A stretch of DNA of 64,000 nucleotides from Bacteroidales bacterium (GTDB lineage: Bacteria > Bacteroidota > Bacteroidia > Bacteroidales > G3-4614). The notes under the pieces are model-generated. The model did not search any database and was not told the DNA's origin. It worked only from the letters and a program-made list of their open reading frames with translations. The translations under genes were made by a program, and so were the position numbers. This document shows, in pieces, positions 1-8,913 of the stretch. The stretch covers positions 1 to 64,000 of the forward strand of contig SUXK01000005.1 in the NCBI GenBank assembly GCA_015061035.1, read 5' to 3'. The stretch's first letter is position 1, and each line of letters opens with the position of its first letter.

Positions 1-2
1 CC

Positions 3-1484
3 TCAGAGAATGATGCAGTAAAAGGAACATTCAATGCAAAGAGCTTTACAACATCGTTAAGCGAAGAGGGAATCTATGACTTGTATTTGACAATGAATGG
101 AGTAACAGAGGTATATCGCGGAAAAATACAAATTTCTCCATCCGAGGTAGGAGCATTACCAATCATTAAGAGTTTTGAAATGAGTGGCAATGAGGTAAAA
201 GGAGAAGAGGCAGAGTTTGTTTATGAAGGACGTGAGAATTCCGATGGATATGTGTCTCGCGGATTGGCATTGCAAGAGAAAGCATTCGGTATCCCTGCTT
301 CTCAACTTGGTTTCAATGACCAAACAGAGTTTTCTTTGACATTCTGGTTATATATAAATCGTTACAATCACGAAGAGGGTGGTACACAATTCTTGAATAT
401 TCGTACAGCATCAGATTCATGGCCTGCAAGTGATTGGGGATTTGTATGGAGTTCTATTCAACCAGAAAATAACAATACTGCCGAGATTGAAGAGGGAACA
501 TTAGGTTTCTCATATCGTTTAGGAGGAGAGAATGGAGGTGATGTTATTGAGATATCTAAAGAATTCCAATTTAAACCCGAAACATGGTATCATGTTGCTA
601 TGGTTTCAGGCTATACATCTAACCGCTCAATGTACTTGTATATCAATGGTAAACTTGTAGGAGGAGAGGTTGCTGAGGAACCATTGTATGCATGGAAGTC
701 ATCTAACGTAATAATGTTAGGAGGTCATGCTCATCAACGTGCGGGAATAGACGGAACAATTGATGAAGTTCGTTTATATAAGAAAGCGCTTACAGCTGCA
801 GAGGTTAAGGCTACAATGCAACATCAATCAACTACAATAACTGATAATGACTTTATCGGATATTGGGATTTTGAGACTGATGCAAACAGTAATAACAACT
901 TGATTAGTACAGGATTTAATAAAAATTTGGTTGCTGGTATATATGAAATTACAACAATTTCAGAAGGAAATAACCAATATTTGCCTAAACCAATTGCATT
1001 TGCAGCAGGAGCACCATTTATCTCAGGAACAAACTATAAGATTGAAACATTACCTACTTGGAAGTTCAAAGGAGGAGAAATAAAAACAGCATCTGGAGAT
1101 AATGCAAGTGGTAATGCAGTAGTATCATATCCAGAGACAGGAACATTCCCTGCAACATTGACACTATCTAACGGATGGGGTTCAGATACAAAGACTATTG
1201 ATGTTGTAGTTGTTGAACCAACAGGCATAGAGGATGTAGCCATAGAGGATATGCAAGCATTCCCTAACCCATTTGAGAATGAGGTTTATGTAAGTTTCGT
1301 AGAGGACGGTATCTATACAGTAGAACTTTACGACAATGCAGGACGTATGCTAAATCAATCTTCTGTAGCAGCAACAGCAGGTGAGATTGTAAACATACCT
1401 GTTGACGGTGAGGCAGGAATCTACTTCATCAAAGTTAAGGGAGAAGAAGGATTGCTAAAAGTAATGAAAGTAGCAAAAAAGTAG
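3..1484 (+). CDS. LamG/PKD-like secreted protein with T9SS sorting tail (5' partial)
   Basis: The reading frame is open from the left edge, so the start lies outside the window; an internal TTG at 81 is not a credible start. The visible part has a LamG/concanavalin-like fold near the middle (motifs FGIPASQLGFNDQ, TFWLYI, GTIDEVRLYKKAL, IGYWDFE), a PKD-like stretch (about codons 310-380), and a C-terminal type A T9SS sorting domain (AFPNPF, GIYFIKV). By family knowledge it is exported by Sec, crosses the outer membrane by T9SS and is attached to the surface or released. It is a clear paralog of the protein at 61020-62141, sharing the FGIP.QL.FN.QT block and the GTQFLNIR block. The ligand is unknown. 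A strong intrinsic terminator follows at 1574. Confidence 0.85.
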   Translation, partial: SENDAVKGTFNAKSFTTSLSEEGIYDLYLTMNGVTEVYRGKIQISPSEVGALPIIKSFEMSGNEVKGEEAEFVYEGRENSDGYVSRGLALQEKAFGIPASQLGFNDQTEFSLTFWLYINRYNHEEGGTQFLNIRTASDSWPASDWGFVWSSIQPENNNTAEIEEGTLGFSYRLGGENGGDVIEISKEFQFKPETWYHVAMVSGYTSNRSMYLYINGKLVGGEVAEEPLYAWKSSNVIMLGGHAHQRAGIDGTIDEVRLYKKALTAAEVKATMQHQSTTITDNDFIGYWDFETDANSNNNLISTGFNKNLVAGIYEITTISEGNNQYLPKPIAFAAGAPFISGTNYKIETLPTWKFKGGEIKTASGDNASGNAVVSYPETGTFPATLTLSNGWGSDTKTIDVVVVEPTGIEDVAIEDMQAFPNPFENEVYVSFVEDGIYTVELYDNAGRMLNQSSVAATAGEIVNIPVDGEAGIYFIKVKGEEGLLKVMKVAKK

Positions 1485-1575
1485 TTGCTGGTTTTTAGTT
1501 GTCGGTTTCGTAACCACAACCGCCCAGCGGTAGTTGTCAGAGACCAATGACAAAACAATAAAATAACTTTATGGG
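1469..1575 (+). repeat. Direct repeat copy 1: gene 3' end plus downstream hairpin
   Basis: About 107 bp, starting in the last codons of the LamG gene and running through an imperfect hairpin (TTGTCGG...GACAA with inner ACCGCC/GCGGT). It is nearly identical to 1988-2095. Confidence 0.85.
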
Positions 1576-1601
1576 GGTGCAGAATTCTGCACCCCTTTTT
1601 T
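1574..1601 (+). terminator. Intrinsic terminator of the LamG/T9SS gene
   Basis: A perfect GGGGTGCAGAA / TTCTGCACCCC palindrome is followed by six T, about 90 bp after the stop codon. Confidence 0.9.
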
Positions 1602-1616
1602 GTTAATTAGTCTAAC

Positions 1617-1710
1617 AACTAACAAATCTGCGAGTAAGCGAGGGCAAAATAAGTTTACTTAAACTTTGCCGAGCGTGAGCAGATTCAACAAACGTATGTT
1701 TGTTAACTAA
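1617..1710. repeat. Family A palindromic element
   Basis: About 94 bp. The arms AATCTGC...GCAGATT and GGGCAAA...TTTGCC surround a central AAGTTTACTTAAACTT near-palindrome. Other copies are at 23949-24050 (diverged), 24533-24626, 24841-24933 and 38134-38228. Confidence 0.85.
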
Positions 1711-1987
1711 TAGCTGATAGCAGACAACTCTCCCCCTCATATTAGGGGGAGTACCCGCAGGGGGTAGGGGTAAAAACTCTGTGTTCCTTTTTTGTGGTAT
1801 TTACAATTAGTTTAATTAGTCAAATAACTCAAAATTGATAACCATTGCAATAATTACAATTATTGACAATGTGGAGGTAAAATAGATTTCTATTTTTATA
1901 TTTACAAAAGAGTATATAAAATTATATCCATGAGAATTAATAAAGTGTTTTCATACCTTATTAAAAATGGGGCGTATGAAGAGAATA

Positions 1988-2095
1988 AGTAGCAAAAAAG
2001 TAGTTGTTGGTTTTTAGTTGTCGGTTTCGTAACTACAACCACCTAGCGGGTAGTTGTCAGAGACCGATGACAAAACAATAAAATAACTTTACGGG
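1988..2095 (+). repeat. Direct repeat copy 2: detached gene 3' end
   Basis: A second copy of 1469-1575 with a few substitutions. It begins with the same AGTAGCAAAAAAGTAG gene-end sequence but has no gene in front of it: only a possible 20-codon ORF at 1930-1992 precedes it, which I do not call. It looks like a segmental duplication or the footprint of a lost paralog. Confidence 0.8.
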
Positions 2096-2236
2096 TGACG
2101 ATGTATCATAGTTGAAAACTGCTATATTGTTTCCAATATTAGAGTTTAGTTATAAGAGAAACCAATTATCTGATTTTATTTGTAACGTTAGAGATAGTAT
2201 AGAATAGAATATTTTTACGCATTTTTTATAATATAA

Positions 2237-2267
2237 TTTGTAAATTCAAAAATTGCTATTATCTTTG
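2237..2267 (+). promoter_or_regulatory. Promoter of tRNA-Ser
   Basis: TTTG at 2237-2240, a 19-bp spacer and TATCTTTG at 2260-2267 match the Bacteroidetes -33/-7 consensus (TTTG, TAnnTTTG). The tRNA begins 29 bp downstream. Confidence 0.85.
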
Positions 2268-2296
2268 CACACGCAAAAGGTTAAAGCACAAACCAA

Positions 2297-2383
2297 GGAA
2301 GGATGGGTGAGTGGCTGAAACCAACAGTTTGCTAAACTGTCGTACTCGTAAGGGTACCGGGGGTTCGAATCCCCCTCCTTCCG
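2297..2383 (+). tRNA. tRNA-Ser(GCT)
   Basis: A class II tRNA of 87 nt. The acceptor is GGAAGGA / TCCTTCC with discriminator G. The anticodon arm ACAGT-TTGCTAA-ACTGT gives anticodon GCT (2331-2333), reading AGC/AGU. There is a long variable arm and the T arm is GGGGG-TTCGAAT-CCCCC. The CCA end is not encoded (GCAACA follows). Confidence 0.97.
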
Positions 2384-2392
2384 CAACAGATT

Positions 2393-2426
2393 AAAGAGTT
2401 TGAATACGTTCAAACTCTTTTTTTTT
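2393..2426 (+). terminator. Terminator of tRNA-Ser
   Basis: AAAGAGTTTGAA / TTCAAACTCTTT form a perfect 12-bp stem with loop TACG, running into a T tract. Confidence 0.93.
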
Positions 2427-2431
2427 GTGTT

Positions 2432-2646
2432 TTCATTTTATTAAAACTTGTTTTAAGATAAAATGAAATAGCAAAAAAGTAAGGTTATATGTAATATAAC
2501 ACTCTTTAATCAGTTGCAAGGACGCCGCGGCAGCCAAGGGATGCACGAGCGACAGCGAGTGAATTCCCCTGCCGTCAGAGGTTTGTTTTCATTTTATTAA
2601 AACTTGTTTTAAGATAAAATGAAATAGCAAAAAAGTAAGGTTATAT
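2432..2646. repeat. 58-bp direct repeats flanking a GC-rich hairpin
   Basis: The segment TTTCATTTTATTAAAACTTG...AAGTAAGGTTATAT occurs at 2432-2490 and again at 2587-2646. Between the copies lies a GC-rich palindrome (about 2518-2582) in which GAC/GTC, GGCAG/CTGCC, GGGA/TTCCC and CAC/GTG arms nest. Its composition is unlike the AT-rich flanks. No coding sequence seen. Confidence 0.75.
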
Positions 2647-2676
2647 ATATTATCAAAACTTGTATATCCCAATTGA

Positions 2677-2772
2677 ATTTGTTTATGAGATAACTTTTCT
2701 GTGAGAGTCAGCAAGGAATAAAAAAAGAGCAACTCTTTAAAGTTGCTCTTTTGTGCGGATGACGGGACTCGA
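2677..2772 (-). pseudogene. Duplicated 3' fragment of tRNA-Leu(TAG) with its terminator
   Basis: About 96 bp nearly identical to 2845-2942. On the minus strand it carries only the last ~20 nt of the tRNA (T-loop half and acceptor, 2755-2772), the terminator hairpin (arms 2725-2734 / 2741-2750) and downstream flank. The rest of the tRNA is absent, so it is not functional. About 72 bp of unrelated sequence separate it from the intact locus. Confidence 0.85.
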
Positions 2773-2893
2773 CTTTTTTATGTAATAAAAATTGATCGAA
2801 ATAAACGGAGGAAGTAATCTGACAGAGTCAGATGTTCCGACCGTATTTGTTTATGAGATAACTTTTCTGTGAGAGTCAGCAAGGAATAAAAAA

Positions 2894-2919
2894 AAGAGCA
2901 ACTCTTTAAAGTTGCTCTT
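2894..2919 (-). terminator. Terminator of tRNA-Leu(TAG)
   Basis: AAGAGCAACT / AGTTGCTCTT stem with a 6-nt loop. Read on the minus strand it runs into a long T tract (2885-2893 complement). A second copy lies at 2725-2750. Confidence 0.85.
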
Positions 2920-2922
2920 TTG

Positions 2923-3004
2923 TGCGGATGACGGGACTCGAACCCACACGTCTCTCGACACTAGATCCTAAGTCTAGCGCGGCTACCAGTTACGCCACAT
3001 CCGC
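2923..3004 (-). tRNA. tRNA-Leu(TAG)
   Basis: 82 nt on the minus strand. The acceptor is GCGGATG / CATCCGC with discriminator A. The anticodon arm CTAGA-CTTAGGA-TCTAG gives anticodon TAG (reads CUA). The variable arm is long, as expected for Leu. CCA is not encoded. Confidence 0.95.
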
Positions 3005-3037
3005 ATTTTGGTGGTCAGTAATTCTGATTTCCGAGTG

Positions 3038-3067
3038 CAAAGATAGTAAAAAATATTCAAATGCAAA
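3038..3067 (-). promoter_or_regulatory. Promoter of tRNA-Leu(TAG)
   Basis: Minus-strand TATCTTTG (3038-3045) and TTTG (3064-3067) are separated by 18 bp, matching the Bacteroidetes -7/-33 pattern 34 bp upstream of the tRNA. Confidence 0.8.
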
Positions 3068-3249
3068 TAAATTCTATAAAAATATTTTATTCTTTCGATA
3101 GAATAAATAGCAAATGCTCCCTTTTGTTTATACTCTCTACCATATAAAACCATAATACAATGCTAAATTTATTTGAGCATTGTTGATCATGAGTGGGTTG
3201 GAGAAATGAATATTTCTCAACTAACAACTAAAAATTAAAATATTATTTT

Positions 3250-3299
3250 TACCTTTGTAAAATTATATGAAATCCTTTGCTCAAGGCAAGGGGATTTAA
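3250..3299 (+). promoter_or_regulatory. Putative promoter and leader hairpin of nfnA
   Basis: TACCTTTG at 3250-3257 fits the -7 element; no clean -33 TTTG is visible. The leader contains an imperfect hairpin (AAATCCTTTGC / GCAAGGGGATTT, about 3270-3299) ending 12 nt before the ATG. The rest of 3005-3311 is AT-rich and shows nothing further beyond the tRNA-Leu promoter. Confidence 0.45.
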
Positions 3300-3311
3300 T
3301 AGTTATAAATT

Positions 3312-4103
3312 ATGAATAAGATTGTAGAAAAAGAGTATTTCTCGGAGAATGTAGTAAAGTTGGTTGTTGAGGCACCACTTATTGCAAAGGCGAGAAAAGC
3401 AGGTCACTTTGTTATTGTGAGAGCATGTGAAAAAGGAGAGCGAATACCTCTAACCATTGCTCAAGCAGATGAAGAGAAGGGAACTATTACTTTGGTTATT
3501 CAAGCAGTTGGTAAGTCAACAAAGAAGATATGTGCACTTAATGTAGGTGACTACCTTTGCGATGTTGTTGGTCCATTAGGACAAGCAACTCACATTGAGA
3601 AGGTTGGTACTGTATTATGTTGTGGTGGAGGTGTAGGTGTTGCTCCCCTTTTGCCCATTGTTGAGGCAATGAAGGCGGCAGGCAACCGTGTGGTAGTGAT
3701 TTTGGCTGCCCGTACCAAAGATTTAATCATTCTTGAGGAGCAGATGCGTGCTGCTGCCGATGAAGTTATCATTATGACCGATGACGGATCGTACGGAAAC
3801 AAAGGTTTGGTAACTAATGGAGCAGAGGAGGTTATCAATCGAGAGAAGGTTGATATGTGTGTTACCATTGGTCCGGCAATAATGATGAAGTTTGTATCGT
3901 TGCTAACAAAAAAATACGAGATACCTACTGTTGTTTCGTTGAACACTATTATGGTTGACGGAACAGGTATGTGTGGAGCATGTCGTATAACTGTTGGCGG
4001 ACAAACAAAATTTGTTTGTGTTGATGGTCCTGAGTTTGATGCTCATCAGGTTGATTTTGATGAGATGTTAATGAGATTGTCTTCGTATAAAGAGGTTGAA
4101 TAA
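3312..4103 (+). CDS. nfnA: NADH-dependent ferredoxin:NADP+ oxidoreductase, small subunit
   Basis: 263 residues of the ferredoxin-reductase / dihydroorotate dehydrogenase electron-transfer family. It has an N-terminal flavin-binding barrel (RIPLTIAQ near residue 45), an NAD-binding half (CGGGVGVAPLLPIVEAM) and a C-terminal [2Fe-2S] segment MCGACRITVGGQTKFVC with three cysteines. In characterised NfnA an aspartate completes the cluster, and an Asp precedes the first Cys here (VDGTGMC). Together with the next gene it would form the cytosolic electron-bifurcating NfnAB complex (NADPH plus ferredoxin/NADH exchange). The homologous sulfide dehydrogenase subunit SudB is the main alternative name. 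nfnB starts 17 bp downstream, so the two are co-transcribed. Confidence 0.88.
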   Translation: MNKIVEKEYFSENVVKLVVEAPLIAKARKAGHFVIVRACEKGERIPLTIAQADEEKGTITLVIQAVGKSTKKICALNVGDYLCDVVGPLGQATHIEKVGTVLCCGGGVGVAPLLPIVEAMKAAGNRVVVILAARTKDLIILEEQMRAAADEVIIMTDDGSYGNKGLVTNGAEEVINREKVDMCVTIGPAIMMKFVSLLTKKYEIPTVVSLNTIMVDGTGMCGACRITVGGQTKFVCVDGPEFDAHQVDFDEMLMRLSSYKEVE

Positions 4104-4120
4104 CTCTAACAGATTGCATT

Positions 4121-5596
4121 ATGAGTAAAGAAGAGATAGCAGCCCAACGTGCCAGTGAGTGGCGTGAGGCATTGCGTAAAGAGAAAAAAAATAAAGATAG
4201 AATAGAGATTGAGCGTGTTAAGATGACCGAACTCGATCCCCAATATCGTATAACAAATAACGAGGAGGTAAACTGTGGACTAACAATGGAGCAGGCTCAA
4301 CGTGAGGCATCACGTTGCTTGGATTGCCCCGATCCTCAATGTATGCAAGGTTGTCCAGTAAACATTTTCATACCCACATTCATTAAAAACATTGAGCGTG
4401 GCGAGTTCTTGGAGGCAGCCAAAACTTTAAAGATGACAAGTGCTTTACCCGCTGTTTGTGGTCGTGTGTGTCCGCAAGAGAAACAGTGTGAGTCAAAGTG
4501 TTTCTATAAACTTAAATTGGGCAAAGAGCCTGTGGCTATCGGCTATTTGGAGCGTTTCGCTGCCGACTACGAGCGAGAAAGCGGAAAGATGGCATTGCCC
4601 GAAACTAAAGAGAAAAACGGTATTAAAATTGCCGTTGTAGGCTCAGGACCTGCAGGATTGTCATTTGCAGGCGAGATGGCTAAATTGGGTTACTCGGTAA
4701 CAGTATTTGAGGCACTACACGAGATTGGTGGAGTGTTGAAATATGGTATTCCTGAGTTCCGTTTGCCAAACAAAATAGTAGATGTAGAGATAAACAACCT
4801 TCGTGCTTTAGGCGTTGAGTTTATTGCCGATTGCATTGTTGGAAAAACTATCTCATACGATGATATGCACCAAATGGGATTTAGAGGTATCTTTGTTGCA
4901 AGTGGAGCAGGACTACCACGCTTTATGAACATACCGGGAGAGAACCTTATCGGAGTTATGTCGAGCAACGAATATCTAACACGTGTAAACCTGATGGGTG
5001 CTGCGTGTGACGATTGCGATACTCCTGTTGTTAAAGGAAAACGTGTTGCAGTTATTGGAGGAGGTAACACTGCTATGGACTCAGTTCGTACAGCACGCCG
5101 CGTAGGAGCAGAGCGAGCAATGATTATATACCGCCGTAGCGAAGATGAGATGCCGGCACGCCGAGAGGAGATTCACCACGCTAAACAGGAGGGTGTTGAG
5201 TTCCTTACATTGCATAATCCAATTGAGTATATCGGAAACGAAAAGGGAAGAGTTACAGCAGTTCGTTTACAAAAGATGCAACTTGGAGAGCCTGATGCTT
5301 CGGGACGCCGTTCACCAGAACCAATACCGGGAGCAATTGAGACTATCGAGGTTGACGAGGTTATAGTAAGTGTTGGAGTATCGCCCAACCCATTAATCCC
5401 CAATGCTATTAAAGGTTTGGAGATAAGTCGTAAAGGAACAATTGTGGTAAACGAAGAGTCAATGCGTTCTCAACTTAACGACCTTTATGCAGGAGGCGAT
5501 ATTGTTCGAGGAGGTGCAACAGTTATTCTTGCAATGGGAGATGGACGCCGTGCAGCAAGAGCAATGGATGAGGCAATCTTGAACAACCAGTTGTAG
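4121..5596 (+). CDS. nfnB: NADPH-binding large subunit of NfnAB (GltD-like)
   Basis: 491 residues. The N-terminal Fe-S region has cysteines at 66, 69, 74 and 78 (CLDCPDPQCMQGCP) and a second set near CGRVCPQEKQCESKC, as in the glutamate synthase small-chain family. It continues with an FAD dinucleotide fold (VVGSGPAGLSFAGEMAKLGY), an NADPH fold (VAVIGGGNTAMDSVRTARR) and the EDEMPARREE motif. Annotators often call this family 'NADPH-dependent glutamate synthase', but no large glutamate synthase subunit is adjacent, while an NfnA-like partner is. The bifurcating transhydrogenase role is therefore preferred. It would balance NADPH, NADH and ferredoxin pools during fermentation. Confidence 0.88.
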   Translation: MSKEEIAAQRASEWREALRKEKKNKDRIEIERVKMTELDPQYRITNNEEVNCGLTMEQAQREASRCLDCPDPQCMQGCPVNIFIPTFIKNIERGEFLEAAKTLKMTSALPAVCGRVCPQEKQCESKCFYKLKLGKEPVAIGYLERFAADYERESGKMALPETKEKNGIKIAVVGSGPAGLSFAGEMAKLGYSVTVFEALHEIGGVLKYGIPEFRLPNKIVDVEINNLRALGVEFIADCIVGKTISYDDMHQMGFRGIFVASGAGLPRFMNIPGENLIGVMSSNEYLTRVNLMGAACDDCDTPVVKGKRVAVIGGGNTAMDSVRTARRVGAERAMIIYRRSEDEMPARREEIHHAKQEGVEFLTLHNPIEYIGNEKGRVTAVRLQKMQLGEPDASGRRSPEPIPGAIETIEVDEVIVSVGVSPNPLIPNAIKGLEISRKGTIVVNEESMRSQLNDLYAGGDIVRGGATVILAMGDGRRAARAMDEAILNNQL

Positions 5597-5617
5597 TGTA
5601 ATATAGTAACTTTATAT

Positions 5618-6340
5618 ATGACGCCTGAGTGGTTATCGCGCAGTGAGTTATTGCTTGGAGAGGAGGGCTTACGGAGTCTGTCCTCTTCGCATCTTTTAGT
5701 TGTCGGGCTTGGAGGAGTGGGAGCCTATGCTGCCGAACTTGCTGCCCGAGCAGGAGTTGGCGAGATGACTATTGTTGATGGCGACACCGTTGGAGTAACC
5801 AATCTTAACCGACAACTACCAGCAACAACCTCCCTATTGGGGAAGAGCAAAGTTGAGGTTATGGCTCAACGTATTTTGGATATTAACCCCAATATAAAGT
5901 TACATGCAGAGCATAGGTTTTTAGAGCCTGAAGAGATAAGAGCCTATATTGAGCAAGGAGGTTTTTCGTTTGTGATTGATGCCATTGATACAATACCCTC
6001 AAAAACGGAGTTGATTGTTACCTGTGTTGAGAGTGGAGTTGGTTTGGTATCATCAATGGGAGCAGGAGGCAGATTAGATGTTTCGGCAGTACGATTTGCC
6101 GATATTTCTAAAACCGAGAACTGCTCTCTGGCACGAATAATACGTAAGAACTTGCGGGAGCGTGGGATAAAAAGCGGAGTGATGACAGTCTTTTCAAACG
6201 AGCCTATTGTTCCAAACTCAGTTATCCCCACAAACGAAAAGGGCAAACGCTTTACAGTTGGAACAGTATCGTATATACCAGCGGTGTTTGGGTGTTATTT
6301 GGCATCGTATGCCATAAGAAAATTATCAGGAGTATGTTAA
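5618..6340 (+). CDS. tcdA: tRNA threonylcarbamoyladenosine dehydratase (TcdA/CsdL)
   Basis: 240 residues of the ThiF/MoeB/E1-like family. The nucleotide-binding motif [19 protein letters not shown] (about 30-48), [13 protein letters not shown], the SKTE segment and the FSNEP motif typical of TcdA are visible. The enzyme uses ATP to cyclise t6A37 of ANN-decoding tRNAs to ct6A. Length matches the short TcdA group rather than MoeB. It starts 21 bp after nfnB and its stop overlaps the lolD start by 7 nt, so the genes share a transcript, although their functions are unrelated. Confidence 0.88.
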   Translation: MTPEWLSRSELLLGEEGLRSLSSSHLLVVGLGGVGAYAAELAARAGVGEMTIVDGDTVGVTNLNRQLPATTSLLGKSKVEVMAQRILDINPNIKLHAEHRFLEPEEIRAYIEQGGFSFVIDAIDTIPSKTELIVTCVESGVGLVSSMGAGGRLDVSAVRFADISKTENCSLARIIRKNLRERGIKSGVMTVFSNEPIVPNSVIPTNEKGKRFTVGTVSYIPAVFGCYLASYAIRKLSGVC

Positions 6341-6993
6341 AGGCAGAGAATATACATAAGAGTTTTGACTCGCTACAAGTGCTAAAAGGCGTTGACGTTG
6401 AGATTGCCAAAAGCGAAGTAGTTGCCATAGCAGGAAAGAGTGGAGCAGGAAAGACAACACTTTTGCAAATACTTGGAACACTCGACCGTGCCGATGAGGG
6501 ACGAGTTGAGATAAATGGTGTTGAGGTATCTCTTCTTAAAGGAGATGATTTGGCAACGTTCCGCAACCGCCATATAGGCTTTGTATTTCAGTTTCATCAA
6601 CTTCTGCCCGAGTTTTCGGCATTAGAAAATGTAATGCTTCCTGCACTAATAGCAAAAACATCGCACAGCGAGGCAGAGAAGAGAGCAAAAGAGTTGCTCG
6701 ACTTCTTGAACCTGAGCGAGAGGCTTAAACATAAACCCTCGCAACTGTCGGGAGGAGAGAAACAGCGGGTAGCCGTAGCCCGAGCCTTGATAAACAATCC
6801 CGATATTATCTTTGCCGATGAACCTTCGGGAAGTTTGGATACAGTACAAAAAGAGGAACTACACTCCCTCTTTCACCGTTTGCGTAACGAAATGGCACAA
6901 ACATTTGTTATAGTAACTCACGATATGAGTTTAGCAGGCAGTGCCGATAGAGTTATATATATGAAAGACGGAGTAGTAGATACAACATTATAA
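6334..6993 (+). CDS. lolD: Lipoprotein-release ABC transporter ATPase LolD
   Basis: 219 residues from the ATG at 6334, preceded by AGGAG. An earlier in-frame ATG at 6292 lies deep inside tcdA and would add 14 atypical residues. Walker [10 protein letters not shown], signature [15 protein letters not shown], Walker [13 protein letters not shown] and the H-loop VIVTHD are intact. The [23 protein letters not shown] segment is typical of LolD. It would power extraction of lipoproteins from the inner membrane for LolA. The permease genes are not nearby. A MacB-type exporter ATPase is the main alternative. Confidence 0.82.
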   Translation: MLKAENIHKSFDSLQVLKGVDVEIAKSEVVAIAGKSGAGKTTLLQILGTLDRADEGRVEINGVEVSLLKGDDLATFRNRHIGFVFQFHQLLPEFSALENVMLPALIAKTSHSEAEKRAKELLDFLNLSERLKHKPSQLSGGEKQRVAVARALINNPDIIFADEPSGSLDTVQKEELHSLFHRLRNEMAQTFVIVTHDMSLAGSADRVIYMKDGVVDTTL

Positions 6994-7024
6994 ATAGTAG
7001 AAAATAAATAAAAAACATAATAAA

Positions 7025-7315
7025 ATGGAAGATAAAAAGAAAGGATTGGAGATTGAACTATCTCCTGAAGTAGCAGAAGGAGTATATTCAAATCTTGCAA
7101 TAATTGCACACTCAACATCAGAGTTTATAGTTGATTTTGCTCGTATAATGCCAGGAGTAAACAAGGCAAATGTAAAATCAAGAATAATACTAACACCCGA
7201 ACATGCAAAACGTCTGTTGTTTGCTTTGCAAGACAACATTGCACGATTCGAGAGTCAGAACGGTAAAATAACATTAAACGGACAAGGCGGTACAGCAACT
7301 CCGTTTGCAAACTAA
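7025..7315 (+). CDS. DUF3467 family protein
   Basis: 96 residues, acidic-basic, no signal peptide and no membrane segment. The core ELSPEVAEGVYSNLAII, the SEFIVDFARIMPG segment and TPEHAKRLLFALQDNIARFE are characteristic of DUF3467, a small cytoplasmic family found widely in Bacteroidetes and of unknown role. It lies 31 bp after lolD and 26 bp before cysS. Confidence 0.85.
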   Translation: MEDKKKGLEIELSPEVAEGVYSNLAIIAHSTSEFIVDFARIMPGVNKANVKSRIILTPEHAKRLLFALQDNIARFESQNGKITLNGQGGTATPFAN

Positions 7316-7341
7316 TAAATAACCTTAATTTAGTGTAGAAT

Positions 7342-8820
7342 ATGGAACAACCATTGGTAATATATAATACAGTATCTCGCAAAAAAGAGATATTCAAATC
7401 TATAACCGAAGGTAAAGCAGGAATGTATGTTTGTGGTCCAACCGTATATGGCGATGGACACTTGGGACATGCACGCCCTGCAATAACTTTCGACCTCCTA
7501 TTTCGTTACCTTCAACACATAGGCTACAAAGTTCGTTATGTTCGTAACATAACAGATGTGGGACACCTTGAACACGATGCCGATGAAGGAGAAGACAAGA
7601 TAGCAAAAAAGGCACGTCTTGATGCCCTTGAACCCATGGAGGTGGTACAATACTACTTGAACCGCTACCACAAAGCAATGGAGCGTTTGAATGTATTACC
7701 ACCAAGCATTGAGCCACACGCCTCAGGTCACATTATTGAGCAGATAGAGTATATCAAAAAAATTCTTGAGGCAGGCTTTGCATACGAGAGCGAAGGCTCA
7801 GTATATTTCGATGTAGAGAAATATAGCAAGAGTCATCACTACGGAAAACTATCAGGACGTAACATAGATGAACTTCTAAATACAACACGTCAATTAGACG
7901 GTCAAAGTGAGAAACGCAACCCAATAGACTTTGCCCTATGGAAAAAGGCTTCGCCCGAACATATAATGCGATGGCCCTCGCCATGGAGCGATGGTTTTCC
8001 GGGATGGCATTTGGAGTGTTCGGTTATGGGAACAAAATATCTGGGAGAGGAGTTTGATATTCATGGTGGCGGAATGGACCTGATGTTTCCTCACCACGAG
8101 TGCGAAATTGCCCAATCAGTTGCAGCACAAGGAAAAGAGTGTGTTCACTATTGGATGCACAACAATATGATTACCATTAACGGACAGAAGATGGGAAAAT
8201 CGTTGGGTAACTTTATAACACTTGACCAATTCTTTACAGGCGAACATGAGTTGTTGACACAACCATTCTCGCCAATGACAATACGTTTCTTTATACTACA
8301 AGCACACTATCGCAGTACACTCGATTTCAGTAGCGATGCACTTGTAGCAGCCGAGAAGGCATACATCCGTTTGTGTCAAGGTTGGGAGAACCTCTCAAAA
8401 ATTACCCCAGCCAGTGCAACAACTTGCGATGTAAAAGAGCTGCGAGCAAAATGCTATGAGGCAATGAACGATGACCTCTCTTCGCCAATAGTAATATCGC
8501 ACCTGTTTGATGCAGTGCGTCAAATAAACACTATATTGGCAGGAGGAGCAACAATTACAGCCGAAGATTTAGAGGAACTAAAAGATACATTCAAAACATT
8601 TATGTTTGATGTATTAGGTCTTGTAGTTGAAGGAGGCGACACCTCTTCAGAAGGAAACGAGGCTTACAAAGAGGCAGTTGATTTAATTATGGAGTTACGC
8701 AAAGAGGCCAAGACTCGTAAAGATTGGGCAACAGCCGACTTTATCCGTAATCGTTTGGCAGAGATAGGATTTGAGGTAAAAGACACCAAAGATGGAGTTG
8801 AGTGGAAATTGAATAAGTAA
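7342..8820 (+). CDS. cysS: Cysteine--tRNA ligase
   Basis: 492 residues, class I aminoacyl-tRNA synthetase of normal CysRS length. The HIGH-like motif is in [16 protein letters not shown] (about 31-46). The zinc-binding C...HHECE set is in ECSVMG and [11 protein letters not shown]. The KMSKS loop reads [13 protein letters not shown]-type helical tail follows. It charges tRNA-Cys in the cytoplasm. It is the last gene of the tightly packed run that begins at nfnA; a 93-bp gap without an obvious terminator follows. Confidence 0.97.
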   Translation: MEQPLVIYNTVSRKKEIFKSITEGKAGMYVCGPTVYGDGHLGHARPAITFDLLFRYLQHIGYKVRYVRNITDVGHLEHDADEGEDKIAKKARLDALEPMEVVQYYLNRYHKAMERLNVLPPSIEPHASGHIIEQIEYIKKILEAGFAYESEGSVYFDVEKYSKSHHYGKLSGRNIDELLNTTRQLDGQSEKRNPIDFALWKKASPEHIMRWPSPWSDGFPGWHLECSVMGTKYLGEEFDIHGGGMDLMFPHHECEIAQSVAAQGKECVHYWMHNNMITINGQKMGKSLGNFITLDQFFTGEHELLTQPFSPMTIRFFILQAHYRSTLDFSSDALVAAEKAYIRLCQGWENLSKITPASATTCDVKELRAKCYEAMNDDLSSPIVISHLFDAVRQINTILAGGATITAEDLEELKDTFKTFMFDVLGLVVEGGDTSSEGNEAYKEAVDLIMELRKEAKTRKDWATADFIRNRLAEIGFEVKDTKDGVEWKLNK

Positions 8821-8913
8821 ACCTCTCGTTGCTGAAAAAGGGGAGATACTATTTTAAACTTTAATCCTGTTTATATATCTAAACAAATAAACAGAGAAAT
8901 TGTTCAACTAAAA

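Larger units (their letters stand above)
1485..2236. other. Intergenic repeat-rich stretch, no gene
   Basis: It holds the terminator at 1574, a family A palindrome at 1617-1710, a family B hairpin (CTCCCCCT...AGGGGGAG plus ACCCGCAGGGGGTAGGGGT) at about 1729-1770, AT-rich sequence, and the second gene-end repeat at 1988-2095. No supported ORF. Confidence 0.7.
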
